NCBI RefSeq assembly: GCF_900090195.1
Contig: NZ_LT607803.1
Coordinates: 3,684,229 to 3,748,228 of the forward strand
DNA length: 64,000 nt
DNA from: Variovorax sp. HW608
GTDB taxonomy: Bacteria; Pseudomonadota; Gammaproteobacteria; Burkholderiales; Burkholderiaceae_C
Reading direction: 5' to 3'
The notes beneath the pieces are model-generated. The model was not told where the DNA came from, ran no database searches, and saw only the letters and a list, made by a program, of their open reading frames with translations. This document shows positions 1-7,829 of the stretch, in pieces (positions within the stretch are counted from its first letter, which is position 1; every line of letters begins with the position of its first letter). Position numbers and translations under genes: made by a program.

Positions 1-809
1 TCGGCGCCGGCGACGCGACCGGCGGCGCGATCGCCCGCCGGTTCGCCCGCGAGGGCTATGCCACCTGCGTCACGCGCCGCAGCCTCGACAAGCTCCAGCC
101 GCTGGTCGCGCAGATCGAAGCCGAGGGCGGCAGGGCGCATGCCTTCGCGAGCGATGCGCGCAAGGAAGAGGAGGTCGTCGCGCTCGTCGAGCAGATCGAA
201 TCCACCATCGGTCCGATCGAGGTGCTGGTGTTCAACATCGGGGCCAACGTGCCGGAGAGCATCCTCACCGAAACCGCGCGCAAGTACTTCAAGGTGTGGG
301 AGATGGCCTGCTTCGCGGGCTTCCTCAACGCCCGGGAGGTCGCCAGGCGCATGGTGGCGCGCGAGCTGGCCGCCGCCGGGCCGCCCCAAGGCGGCCGAGC
401 CTCCCCCGCGGGGGGTGGCGAAGCACACGAAGTGGCAAGCCAGGGGGGCCTGGTGACAGCGGAGGGCGCGCACCGGGGGACGATCCTGTTCACCGGCGCG
501 ACCGCCTCGTTGCGCGGCGGCGCCAACTTCGGCGCCTTCTCCGGCGCGAAGATGGCGCTGCGCGCGCTCGCCCAGAGCATGGCGCGCGAACTCGGCCCGC
601 GCGGCATCCACGTCGCGCACACGATCATCGACGGCGCGATCGACACCGAGTTCATCCGCACCAACTTCCCCGAGCGCTATGCATTGAAGGCGCAGGATGG
701 CATCCTCAACCCCGAGCACATCGCCGATGCCTACTGGATGCTGCATTCGCAGCCGCGCGATGCCTGGACCCACGAGCTCGACCTGCGCCCGTGGTCCGAA
801 AAGTTCTGA
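1..809 (+). CDS. SDR-family oxidoreductase, 5' end missing
   Basis: Reading frame open from base 3 to the stop at 807-809, about 268 residues, with the start beyond the window edge. The first residues (GAGDATGGAIARRF) are the glycine-rich NAD(P)-binding turn of short-chain dehydrogenases. FNIGAN around residue 78 is the NNAG-like segment and GAFSGAKMALRALAQ carries the S-x-x-x-K active-site helix. The substrate is not readable from the sequence. A run of about 35 residues rich in Gly, Pro and Ala (bases about 366-474) interrupts the helix that normally runs straight into the GTILFTGATAS strand, and it coincides with a GC-rich repeat listed separately. The gene is followed 13 bp later by a DsbA-like isomerase and then an enoyl-CoA hydratase, which suggests a small catabolic operon. 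Confidence 0.85.
   Translation, partial: GAGDATGGAIARRFAREGYATCVTRRSLDKLQPLVAQIEAEGGRAHAFASDARKEEEVVALVEQIESTIGPIEVLVFNIGANVPESILTETARKYFKVWEMACFAGFLNAREVARRMVARELAAAGPPQGGRASPAGGGEAHEVASQGGLVTAEGAHRGTILFTGATASLRGGANFGAFSGAKMALRALAQSMARELGPRGIHVAHTIIDGAIDTEFIRTNFPERYALKAQDGILNPEHIADAYWMLHSQPRDAWTHELDLRPWSEKF
378..452. repeat. GC-rich hairpin repeat inserted in frame in the SDR gene
   Basis: The stretch contains two adjacent hairpins: gccgcc/ggcggc around 381-396, and ccccc/ggggg around 403-415. These are followed by gaagcacacgaagtg and a closing G-run. From memory this resembles a dispersed intergenic repeat of Comamonadaceae genomes. Here it lies inside a coding sequence and keeps the frame open. 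No second full copy is seen in this window, so the repeat identity is inference. Confidence 0.55.
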
Positions 810-822
810 GGAGACGATACGC

Positions 823-1416
823 ATGACGAAATCCGTCGAGTTCTATTTCGACCTCGGCAGCCCCGCTTCGTATCTGGCCGCGACGCAACTGCCGGGCCTG
901 TGCGCCGAGGCGAATGCCGAACTGGTGTGGAAGCCGATGCTTCTCGGCGGCGTGTTCCAGGCCACCGGCAACCACTCGCCGGCGACGATCCCGGCCAAGG
1001 CGCCCTACATGGTCGCGGACCTGGCGCGCTTCGCCCGCCGCTACGGCGTGCCGTTCAGCTTCAACCCGCATTTCCCGGTCAACACGCTGCTGCTGATGCG
1101 CGGCGCGACCGGCCTGCAGATGCGCGAGCCGGAGCGCTTCGCAGCCTACGTCGATGCGATGTACCGCGCCATGTGGGCCGTGCCGCGCAACCTGAACGAT
1201 CCCGCGACGGTCGGCGCGGTGCTGCAGGAAGCCGGCTTCGATGCCGCGAAAATACTGGCCCTGGCCAATGCCCAGGACGTGAAGGACCGCCTCAAGGCGG
1301 TCACGCAGGAGGCGGTGGAGCGCGGCGTGTTCGGCGCGCCCACCATGTTCGTTGGCCGGCAGATGTTCTGGGGCCAGGACCGGCTCGATTTCGTGCGCGA
1401 GGCGCTCGACGCCTGA
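823..1416 (+). CDS. 2-hydroxychromene-2-carboxylate isomerase family protein (DsbA-like fold)
   Basis: 197 residues, matching the HCCA isomerase/kappa-class GST family (about 200). The N-terminal VEFYFDLGSPASYLA is the family's opening strand with the serine that contacts glutathione. VFGAPTMFVGRQMFWGQDRLDFV near the C-terminus contains the conserved cis-Pro loop and the WGxDRL motif. The family isomerises hydroxychromene carboxylates in naphthalene-type degradation, but many members have other GSH-dependent roles. The start ATG follows gaggag by 9 bp. An upstream in-frame extension to 697 lies inside the SDR gene and is not credible. It sits between an SDR and an enoyl-CoA hydratase. Confidence 0.85.
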   Translation: MTKSVEFYFDLGSPASYLAATQLPGLCAEANAELVWKPMLLGGVFQATGNHSPATIPAKAPYMVADLARFARRYGVPFSFNPHFPVNTLLLMRGATGLQMREPERFAAYVDAMYRAMWAVPRNLNDPATVGAVLQEAGFDAAKILALANAQDVKDRLKAVTQEAVERGVFGAPTMFVGRQMFWGQDRLDFVREALDA

Positions 1417-1438
1417 TCATTTTTTGCAAGGACTCACC

Positions 1439-2203
1439 ATGAGCGACATCCTCGTCCACACCGAAGCCGGTGTGATGACCATCACCTTCAACCGTCTCGA
1501 CAAGAAGAACTCGATCACGAGCGCGATGTACGCCGAGCTCGCCGATGCGCTGGCAAAGGCCGAGCAGGACAGCGCGGTCCGCACCGTGCTGATCCAGGGC
1601 GACGCCACCGTCTTCAGCGCCGGCAACGACATCGGCGACTTCCTCAACGCCCCGCCCTCCACGCAGGAATCGCCGGTGTTCCGCTTCCTGCGCGGCATCG
1701 CGGGCTTTCCGAAGCCGATCGTGGCAGCGGTCTGCGGCCCGGCGGTGGGCATCGGGACCACGATGCTGTTCCATTGCGACCTCGTCTATGCGGGGGACAA
1801 CGCCGCCTTCTCGATGCCCTTCGTGAACCTGGGCCTCTGCCCCGAGGCGGCTTCGAGCTTGCTGGTGCCGCAGATGTTCGGCTATCACCGTGCCGCCGAG
1901 GCTCTGCTGCTGGGCGACCCCTTCATGGCCGAAGCGGCGCTGGAAATCGGCTTCGTCAACCGCGTGGTGCCGCCGACCGAATGCAATGCGATCGCCCAGG
2001 CGCAGGCGCGCAAGCTGGCGGCCAAGCCGCTGAGCGCGCTCGTCGAGACCAAGCGCCTGATGAAGAAGTCGCAGCAATCCACAGTGCTGGAACGCATGGG
2101 CGAGGAAGGCCAGAGCTTCGGCCGCATGCTGCGCGAACCGGCCGCACGCGAGGCCTTCACGGCCTTCATGGAAAAGCGCAAGCCAGACTTCTCGAAGGTC
2201 TGA
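1439..2203 (+). CDS. Enoyl-CoA hydratase/isomerase family protein
   Basis: 254 residues, the usual crotonase length. TITFNRLDKKNSIT opens the fold, FSAGNDIGDFLN forms the first oxyanion-hole region, and VCGPAVGIGTTML is the second. FVNLGLCPEAASSLL is the segment that carries the acidic residue in many crotonases. The exact substrate is unknown; the context (SDR plus DsbA-like isomerase) suggests acyl-CoA or aromatic catabolism. The ATG at 1439 follows an aagga ribosome-binding site. The longer frame from 1352 runs into the preceding gene and is rejected. Confidence 0.88.
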   Translation: MSDILVHTEAGVMTITFNRLDKKNSITSAMYAELADALAKAEQDSAVRTVLIQGDATVFSAGNDIGDFLNAPPSTQESPVFRFLRGIAGFPKPIVAAVCGPAVGIGTTMLFHCDLVYAGDNAAFSMPFVNLGLCPEAASSLLVPQMFGYHRAAEALLLGDPFMAEAALEIGFVNRVVPPTECNAIAQAQARKLAAKPLSALVETKRLMKKSQQSTVLERMGEEGQSFGRMLREPAAREAFTAFMEKRKPDFSKV

Positions 2204-2215
2204 CCGCGCCCGCGC

Positions 2216-2638
2216 TCACTCGCTGGCGATCGGCCGAGGGCGGCCGTTGTCGTCGATCGCCACGTAGGTAAAGGTGGCCTCGGTCACCTTGATGTACTCG
2301 CCCTGCGCCCGGAAGCGCTCGGCGAAGACCTCGACCGTGACCGTGATCGAGGTGCGCCCGATCTTCACCAGCTTCGAGTAGAACGACAGGATGTCGCCCA
2401 GCCGGACCGGCTGCTTGAAGACGAATTCATTGACTGCGACCGTCGCCATGCGGCCCTTGGCGTAGCGCGCCGGGATGACGGAGCCGGCCAGGTCGCACTG
2501 CGCCATCACCCAGCCGCCGAAGATGTCGCCGTTGGCGTTGCAGTCGGCCGGCATCGGGATGACCTTGAGCACCAGCTCCATGTCGGCGGGCAGGCTCTTG
2601 AGCGTGGCGGCCACGTTGGCACTGGGAGAAGCGGACAT
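2216..2638 (-). CDS. Acyl-CoA thioesterase, YciA/hotdog family
   Basis: 140 residues from the ATG at 2638 (MSASPSANV). The hotdog signature GDIFGGWVMAQCDLAG is near residue 45, with the aspartate helix that binds the thioester. ATVAVNEFVFKQPVRLGD and SITVTVEVFAER form the following strands. YciA-type enzymes hydrolyse a broad range of acyl-CoAs, usually as hexamers in the cytoplasm. It is convergent with the enoyl-CoA hydratase (12-bp gap) and divergent from the ABC exporter, with a 40-bp intergenic region. The frame can extend upstream to 2680 but that would overlap the divergent gene. Confidence 0.88.
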   Translation of the reverse strand: MSASPSANVAATLKSLPADMELVLKVIPMPADCNANGDIFGGWVMAQCDLAGSVIPARYAKGRMATVAVNEFVFKQPVRLGDILSFYSKLVKIGRTSITVTVEVFAERFRAQGEYIKVTEATFTYVAIDDNGRPRPIASE

Positions 2639-2678
2639 GGGCACAATCGGGTGAAACAAAACCCCACGATTGTCTCCC

Positions 2679-4511
2679 ATGCGCCGCGGCGGCGAAGCCC
2701 TTTCATCCCCCCATCACGTGTCGGCCAGCGAGCCTGCGCGGAGCGACCGCTCCGACTGGGCCACCTTGCGCCGGCTGTTTCCCTATCTCTGGCGCTACAA
2801 GTGGCGCGTGCTGGCGGCGCTGGCCTTCATGGTCGGCGCCAAGGTCGCGAACGTCGGCGTGCCGCTCCTGCTCAAGAACCTGGTCGATGCCATGTCGATC
2901 AAGCCCGGCAGCGCGGCGTCGCTGCTGGTGGTGCCGATCGGGCTGCTGCTGGCGTACGGCCTGCTGCGGCTTTCGACCTCGGTCTTCAACGAGCTGCGCG
3001 AACTGGTTTTCGCCAAGGCGACCGAGGGCGCGGCGCGCAGCATCTCGCTGGAGGTGTTCCGCCACCTGCATTCGCTGAGCCTGCGCTTCCACCTGGAGCG
3101 CCAGACGGGCGGCATGACCCGCGACATCGAACGCGGCACGCGCGGCGTGCATTCGCTGATCTCGATGTCGCTCTACAGCATCGTGCCGACGATCATCGAG
3201 CTGACGCTGGTGCTCTCGGTGCTCGGCGTGAAGTTCGACGCGCTCTTCGTCTGGATCACGCTGGCCGCGCTGGTGTTCTACATCACCTTCACCGTGACGG
3301 TGACCGAGTGGCGCACCCAGTTCCGCAAGACGATGAACGAGCTCGACACGATGGCGCAGAGCCGCGCGGTCGATTCGCTGCTCAACTACGAGACGGTCAA
3401 GTACTTCAACAACGAGGACTTCGAGGCCGGACGCTACGACGCGAGCCTGGAGCGCTACCGCCGCGCCGCCGTCAAGAGCCAGACCACGCTGAGCATGCTC
3501 AACGCGGGCCAGCAGTTCATCATCGCGATCAGCCTCGTCGCGATGCTCTATCGCGCGACGCAGGGCGTGGTCGACGGGCGCATGACGCTCGGCGATCTCG
3601 TGATGGTCAACGCCTTCATGATCCAGCTCTACATCCCGCTGAACTTCCTTGGCGTGATCTACCGCGAGATCAAGCAGAGCCTGACCGACCTCGACAAGAT
3701 GTTCGTGCTGCTCGAAAGAGAGCGCGAGGTGCGCGATGCGCCGGGCGCGCTCCCGCTGGCGGGCATGGATTCGACGGTGCGCTTCGAGCACGTGCACTTT
3801 GCCTATGAAGCCGCGCGGCCGATCCTCAAGAACGTGAGCTTCGAGATCCCCGCCGGCAAGACCGTCGCGGTGGTCGGGCCGTCGGGCTCGGGCAAGTCCA
3901 CGCTCGCGCGACTGCTCTACCGCTTCTACGATGTCCAGCAGGGCCACATCACCATCGGCGGCGAAGACATCCGCGGCGTGACGCAGGCCAGCGTGCGGCA
4001 GTCGATCGGCATCGTGCCGCAGGACACGGTGCTCTTCAACGACACCATCGAGTTCAACATCGCCTACGGCCGTCCCGGTGCCAGCCGCGCCGAGGTCGAA
4101 GAGGCGGCGCGCGCCGCGCGGATCCACGACTTCATCGCGCACACGCCCAAGGGCTACGAGACGATGGTCGGCGAGCGCGGGCTGAAGCTCTCGGGCGGCG
4201 AGAAGCAGCGCGTGGCGATCGCGCGCACGCTGCTGAAGAACCCGCCGATCGTGATCTTCGATGAAGCGACTTCGGCGCTCGATTCCGCCAACGAGCGCGC
4301 GATCCAGGCCGAACTCAAGAGCGCGGCTCGCAACAAGACCACGCTGGTGATCGCGCACCGCCTGTCGACGGTGGTCGATGCGCACGAGATCCTCGTGCTC
4401 GAGGGCGGCGTGATCGTCGAGCGCGGCACGCACGCCGAACTGCTGGCCAGCCAGGGCAAGTACGCGCAGATGTGGAGATTGCAGAAGCTCGAGGCCGAGC
4501 CCGTGCTTTGA
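2679..4511 (+). CDS. ABC transporter ATP-binding/permease, ATM1 (ABCB7/HMT1) type
   Basis: 610 residues, a half-transporter with an N-terminal six-helix exporter domain (about 30-340) and a C-terminal ATPase (about 370-600). The Walker A motif GPSGSGKS is near 400, LSGGEKQR near 504, Walker B VIFDEATSALDS near 524 and the H-loop IAHR near 558. LLNYETVKYFNNEDFE is characteristic of the ATM1/ABCB7 branch, whose members export glutathione-linked sulfur species or metal-glutathione complexes. That family role is inferred, not proven here. The ATG at 2679 is preferred over a TTG at 2670. A 2-hydroxyacid dehydrogenase follows after 20 bp. Confidence 0.92.
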   Translation: MRRGGEALSSPHHVSASEPARSDRSDWATLRRLFPYLWRYKWRVLAALAFMVGAKVANVGVPLLLKNLVDAMSIKPGSAASLLVVPIGLLLAYGLLRLSTSVFNELRELVFAKATEGAARSISLEVFRHLHSLSLRFHLERQTGGMTRDIERGTRGVHSLISMSLYSIVPTIIELTLVLSVLGVKFDALFVWITLAALVFYITFTVTVTEWRTQFRKTMNELDTMAQSRAVDSLLNYETVKYFNNEDFEAGRYDASLERYRRAAVKSQTTLSMLNAGQQFIIAISLVAMLYRATQGVVDGRMTLGDLVMVNAFMIQLYIPLNFLGVIYREIKQSLTDLDKMFVLLEREREVRDAPGALPLAGMDSTVRFEHVHFAYEAARPILKNVSFEIPAGKTVAVVGPSGSGKSTLARLLYRFYDVQQGHITIGGEDIRGVTQASVRQSIGIVPQDTVLFNDTIEFNIAYGRPGASRAEVEEAARAARIHDFIAHTPKGYETMVGERGLKLSGGEKQRVAIARTLLKNPPIVIFDEATSALDSANERAIQAELKSAARNKTTLVIAHRLSTVVDAHEILVLEGGVIVERGTHAELLASQGKYAQMWRLQKLEAEPVL

Positions 4512-4531
4512 TTTCTTTTGGAGTTGCCTGA

Positions 4532-5470
4532 ATGTCCGGGAAGATCCCCCTCTTGGTATTGAACAGTCTTTCGAGCGCGCACCAGGCGCGGATCGCGGCG
4601 GTCTACGACCTGACCTACGCGCCCACGCCGGCCGAGCGCACGGCGGCCATTGCCGCGCATGGCGCGAAATACCGCGCGGTGCTGACGATCGGCGTCATCG
4701 GCCTCACGTCGGAAGAAATCGCGGCGATGCCGAAGCTCGAACTCGTGTGCGCGATGGGCGCGGGCTATGAGCGCATCGCGGTGGAAGCGGCGCGTTCGCG
4801 CGGCATCGTGGTCGCGAACGGCGCCGGAACCAACGACGACTGTGTGGCGGACCATGCCTTCGGCCTGCTGATCGGCATCGTGCGACGCATCCGCACGCTC
4901 GACCGCTTGTGCCGCGACGGGGTCTGGCGCGAGGAGATCCCGCAGCCACCCAATGTCTCGGGCAAGAAGCTCGGCATCCTCGGGCTCGGCACCATCGGGC
5001 AGAAGATCGCCAGGCGCGCCGCGGGTTTCGACATGGCGGTCGGCTATCACAACCGCAAGCCGCGCGAGGGCGCGCCGCATCGCTATTTCGACAGCCTGGA
5101 AGCGCTGGCCCAATGGGCCGACGTGCTGGTCGTGGCGACGCCCGGCGGCCCCGGCACGCGGCATCTGGTCAATGCCAGGGTGCTCGATGCGATCGGGCCG
5201 GAGGGCTACCTGGTGAACATCTCGCGCGGCAGCGTCGTCGACACCGAGGCGCTGGCGGCCGCGCTGCGCTCGGGGCGCATCGCCGGCGCGGGGCTCGATG
5301 TGTACGAGAGCGAGCCCCGGCGTCCCGAGCCGCTGATCGGCCTCGACAACGTGCTGCTGACGCCGCACATGGCCGGCTGGTCTCCCGAGGCGACGCAGGC
5401 GTCGGTCGACCGGTTCATGGCGAACGCCGACGGGCACTTCGCCGGCCGGGGCGTCGTGTCGCCGGTCTAG
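4532..5470 (+). CDS. D-isomer-specific 2-hydroxyacid dehydrogenase (glyoxylate/hydroxypyruvate reductase type)
   Basis: 312 residues, typical family length. The NAD(P)-binding loop is GILGLGTIGQKIARRA at about 150-165. NISRGSVVDTEAL carries the substrate arginine, DVYESEP the acidic relay residue, and LTPHMAGW the catalytic histidine. It should reduce a 2-oxoacid such as glyoxylate or hydroxypyruvate in the cytoplasm; the cofactor preference cannot be read with confidence. A HypT-like LysR regulator follows in the same direction 42 bp later. Confidence 0.9.
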   Translation: MSGKIPLLVLNSLSSAHQARIAAVYDLTYAPTPAERTAAIAAHGAKYRAVLTIGVIGLTSEEIAAMPKLELVCAMGAGYERIAVEAARSRGIVVANGAGTNDDCVADHAFGLLIGIVRRIRTLDRLCRDGVWREEIPQPPNVSGKKLGILGLGTIGQKIARRAAGFDMAVGYHNRKPREGAPHRYFDSLEALAQWADVLVVATPGGPGTRHLVNARVLDAIGPEGYLVNISRGSVVDTEALAAALRSGRIAGAGLDVYESEPRRPEPLIGLDNVLLTPHMAGWSPEATQASVDRFMANADGHFAGRGVVSPV

Positions 5471-5512
5471 GCCGGACGGGCGGTTGTCGCAGCGCTCGCA
5501 TAATCGGCCTTC

Positions 5513-6487
5513 ATGGAAACCAAGTGGCTTGAAGACTTCGTCAGCCTTGCCGAGACGCGCAGTTTCAGCCGCTCGGCGCAGTTGCGTCACGTGACGCAGC
5601 CGGCCTTCTCGCGGCGCATCCAGGCGCTCGAGGGATGGGCCGGCACCGATCTGGTCGACCGCAGTTCGTATCCGACGCGCCTCACGCCCGCGGGGCAGAC
5701 GCTCTACGGGCAGGCCATCGAAATGCTCCAGGCGCTGCAAAGCACGCGCGCCATGCTGCGGGGCCATTCGGCCGCGGGGCAGGACGTGATCGAGTTCGCC
5801 GTTCCGCACACGCTGGCCTTCACCTTCTTCCCGTCGTGGGTGACCAGCCTGCGCGAGCAGTTCGGGCCGATGAAGAGCCGGCTCATCGCGCTCAACGTGC
5901 ACGATGCCGTGCTGCGCCTGGTCGAAGGCAGCTGCGACCTGCTCATCGCGTACCACCATCCCTCCCAGCCGCTGCCGCTCGATGCCAACCGCTACGAGAT
6001 GGTGAGCCTCGGCGAGGAAGTCGTGGCGCCCTGGGTCAAGCCCGATGCCGATGGCGCGCCGCGCTTCCGGCTGCCCGGTCGTCCGGGGCAGCCGCTGCCA
6101 TATCTCGGCTATGCGCCGGGGGCGTACCTCGGGCGCGTGGTCGACCAATTGCTCAGGGAATCGGGCACCGCCATCCATCTGGACCGGGTCTACGAGACCG
6201 ACATGGCCGAGGGCCTCAAGGTCATGGCGCTGGAAGGGCATGGCATCGCCTTCCTGCCCCAGAGCGCGGTGCGCAAGGAAGCCCGCGCCCGCACGCTCGT
6301 GAGCGCGCTGCCGCCGGAGATCGACCGGCTCGAAGCGACCATGGAGATCCGTGCCTATCGCGAGCGCCCGGCCGCGTCGGCCAAGGGTGCCGGCCGCGCC
6401 GGCAAGGGCGAGTCCGCGCCGGCGCAGGCCAAGGGCACGGTCGAAGCGCTGTGGGCCTACCTCGTCCAGACGCAGCCGGTCCGCTGA
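5513..6487 (+). CDS. LysR-family regulator, HypT/YjiE-like
   Basis: 324 residues. The N-terminal winged helix (about 1-60) reads TKWLEDFVSLAETRSFSRSA then HVTQPAFSRRIQALE. The start METKWLEDF, with VTQPAFSRRI, resembles E. coli HypT, the hypochlorite-responsive LysR protein. The effector domain has the family's GAYLGRVVDQLL and LEGHGIAFLPQSAV. A low-complexity Ala/Gly/Lys stretch near residues 288-308 (ERPAASAKGAGRAGKGE) interrupts the C-terminus and is unusual. The target genes are unknown. Whether HypT's redox-active methionines are conserved was not assessed. Confidence 0.87.
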   Translation: METKWLEDFVSLAETRSFSRSAQLRHVTQPAFSRRIQALEGWAGTDLVDRSSYPTRLTPAGQTLYGQAIEMLQALQSTRAMLRGHSAAGQDVIEFAVPHTLAFTFFPSWVTSLREQFGPMKSRLIALNVHDAVLRLVEGSCDLLIAYHHPSQPLPLDANRYEMVSLGEEVVAPWVKPDADGAPRFRLPGRPGQPLPYLGYAPGAYLGRVVDQLLRESGTAIHLDRVYETDMAEGLKVMALEGHGIAFLPQSAVRKEARARTLVSALPPEIDRLEATMEIRAYRERPAASAKGAGRAGKGESAPAQAKGTVEALWAYLVQTQPVR

Positions 6488-6834
6488 GCGCGTCCCTGCG
6501 TTCCCTTGTGCATTGCACAAATCTATGTATGCCGCGCATGCCATGCGCCGCATACGGCATTGGCGCTCGCGATGCGTCTTGCTTAAAGTGCGCGCAGTTC
6601 GCTGTCACACAGACTTGTGCAGGGAGGCGGCCTCGTGAGCAGGTCGACGCACCGGGCACAAAGGCTGCTTAGTGAGCTTGGGCCAGGCGTCATGCGTCGG
6701 TCGCACCAGTGCGGAGCTCCTGCGCACTGAATGCGGCAGGGCACCGGTGCGTAACGCACCGGGTTGGTCCCGGTTTCCCAAAGAATGTGAATGTCTAGAA
6801 TCCCGACCTACCTTTCAGTCACTCAGGAGTCCCT
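6488..6834. other. Intergenic region upstream of gltI
   Basis: 347 bp without a convincing gene; short open frames here lack family features. It contains a perfect 15-bp palindrome (6506-6520) and a weak sigma-54-like pair (GG at 6562-6563, GC at 6574-6575, 10 bp between). A good ribosome-binding site, caggag, lies just before gltI. The region is presumably the promoter of the glutamate/aspartate importer operon. Confidence 0.6.
6506..6520. promoter_or_regulatory. Perfect palindrome, candidate operator for gltIJKL
   Basis: ttgtgca-t-tgcacaa is a perfect inverted repeat with 7-nt arms and a single central base, about 315 bp upstream of gltI and 18 bp after the LysR gene. Its GTGCA/TGCAC arms recall NtrC-type half-sites but the spacing does not match the E. 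coli consensus. The binding protein is unknown; an autoregulatory site of the adjacent LysR protein is equally possible. Confidence 0.4.
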
Positions 6835-7737
6835 ATGAAGAAGCAGGTATTGGCATTGGCCGTCTTGGCGCTGGCCGCGAGCGCAGCATTCGCCCAGGCC
6901 AATGACACCCTCGCCAAGATCAAAGCGAGCGGCAGCGTCACCATGGGTGTGCGCGATTCGTCCGGCGCATTGGCCTACACGATTGGCGACGGCAAGTACG
7001 TCGGCTTCCATACCGAGATGTCCGAGCGCATCCTGGCCGACATCCAGAAGCAGCTCGGCCTGCCCAAGCTCGACATCAAGCGCCAGCTGGTGACTTCGCA
7101 GAACCGCATCCCGCTCGTGCAGAACGGCACCGTCGATCTCGAGTGCGGCTCCACCACCAACAACCTGACCCGCCAGAAGGACGTGTCCTTCGCCGTGACC
7201 ACCTACGTCGAGGAAGTGCGCATCGCCGTCAAGGCCGACTCGGGCATCAACTCGATCAAGGACCTGAACAACAAGACGGTCGCGACCACCACCGGCACGA
7301 CCTCGGTGCAGACGCTGCGCAAGAACGAGCGCGCGCAAGGCATCGACTTCAAGGAAGTCATGGGCAAGGACCACGCCGACAGCTTCCTGCTGCTCGAATC
7401 GGGCCGTGCCGACGCCTTCGTGATGGATGGCCAGATCCTCGCGGGCAACATCTCCAAGTCGAAGAACCCGAGCGGCTTCAAGATCGTCGGCGAGCCGCTG
7501 TCGATCGAGCCGATCGCCTGCATGGTGCGCAAGGACGACCCGGCCTTCCTGAAGTCGGTGGACGACAGCATCAAGCGCCAGATCGCCGACGGCTCGCTGG
7601 CCAAGCTCTACGACAAGTGGTTCATGCAGCCGATCCCGCCGACCAACACCAAGGTCGGCCTGCCGATGTCCGAAGCGACCAAGGCGGCATGGGCGAACCC
7701 CAACAACCGGCCGATGGAAGACTTCAACAAGAAGTGA
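6835..7737 (+). CDS. gltI: Glutamate/aspartate ABC transporter, periplasmic binding protein
   Basis: 300 residues with a Sec signal peptide (KKQVLALAVLALAASAAFA, cleaved after AFA). SBP_bac_3 fold: KIKASGSVTMGVRDSSGALAY opens the first lobe, VDLECGSTTNNLTRQKDVSF is strongly GltI-like, and DKWFMQPIPP is the C-terminal signature. It captures L-glutamate or L-aspartate for the GltJK permease. A Rho-independent hairpin follows within the operon, which probably lowers expression of the membrane genes relative to this abundant binding protein. Confidence 0.94.
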   Translation: MKKQVLALAVLALAASAAFAQANDTLAKIKASGSVTMGVRDSSGALAYTIGDGKYVGFHTEMSERILADIQKQLGLPKLDIKRQLVTSQNRIPLVQNGTVDLECGSTTNNLTRQKDVSFAVTTYVEEVRIAVKADSGINSIKDLNNKTVATTTGTTSVQTLRKNERAQGIDFKEVMGKDHADSFLLLESGRADAFVMDGQILAGNISKSKNPSGFKIVGEPLSIEPIACMVRKDDPAFLKSVDDSIKRQIADGSLAKLYDKWFMQPIPPTNTKVGLPMSEATKAAWANPNNRPMEDFNKK

Positions 7738-7756
7738 TCGGCATGGCCTGAAACTC

Positions 7757-7787
7757 AAACGCCCGCCCTTGCGGCGGGCGTTTGTTT
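7757..7787 (+). terminator. Intra-operon terminator/attenuator between gltI and gltJ
   Basis: An 11-bp perfect stem, AAACGCCCGCC (7757-7767) with GGCGGGCGTTT (7773-7783), a 5-nt loop and a T-rich tail. It lies between the binding-protein gene and the permease genes, where partial termination gives the usual stoichiometry of ABC importers. Confidence 0.85.
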
Positions 7788-7829
7788 TCGGAAATCAACC
7801 AACCAACAACATAGCTTGAGGAGATCCCG

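Noticed and set aside
4154..6553. 799-codon open frame on the minus strand
   Set aside because: It runs antisense across three well-supported genes, has no recognisable domain and is rich in Arg, Ala and His, typical of GC-driven shadow frames.
6672..6905. Short ORF between the LysR gene and gltI
   Set aside because: It overlaps the gltI signal sequence, has no ribosome-binding site and no family features.
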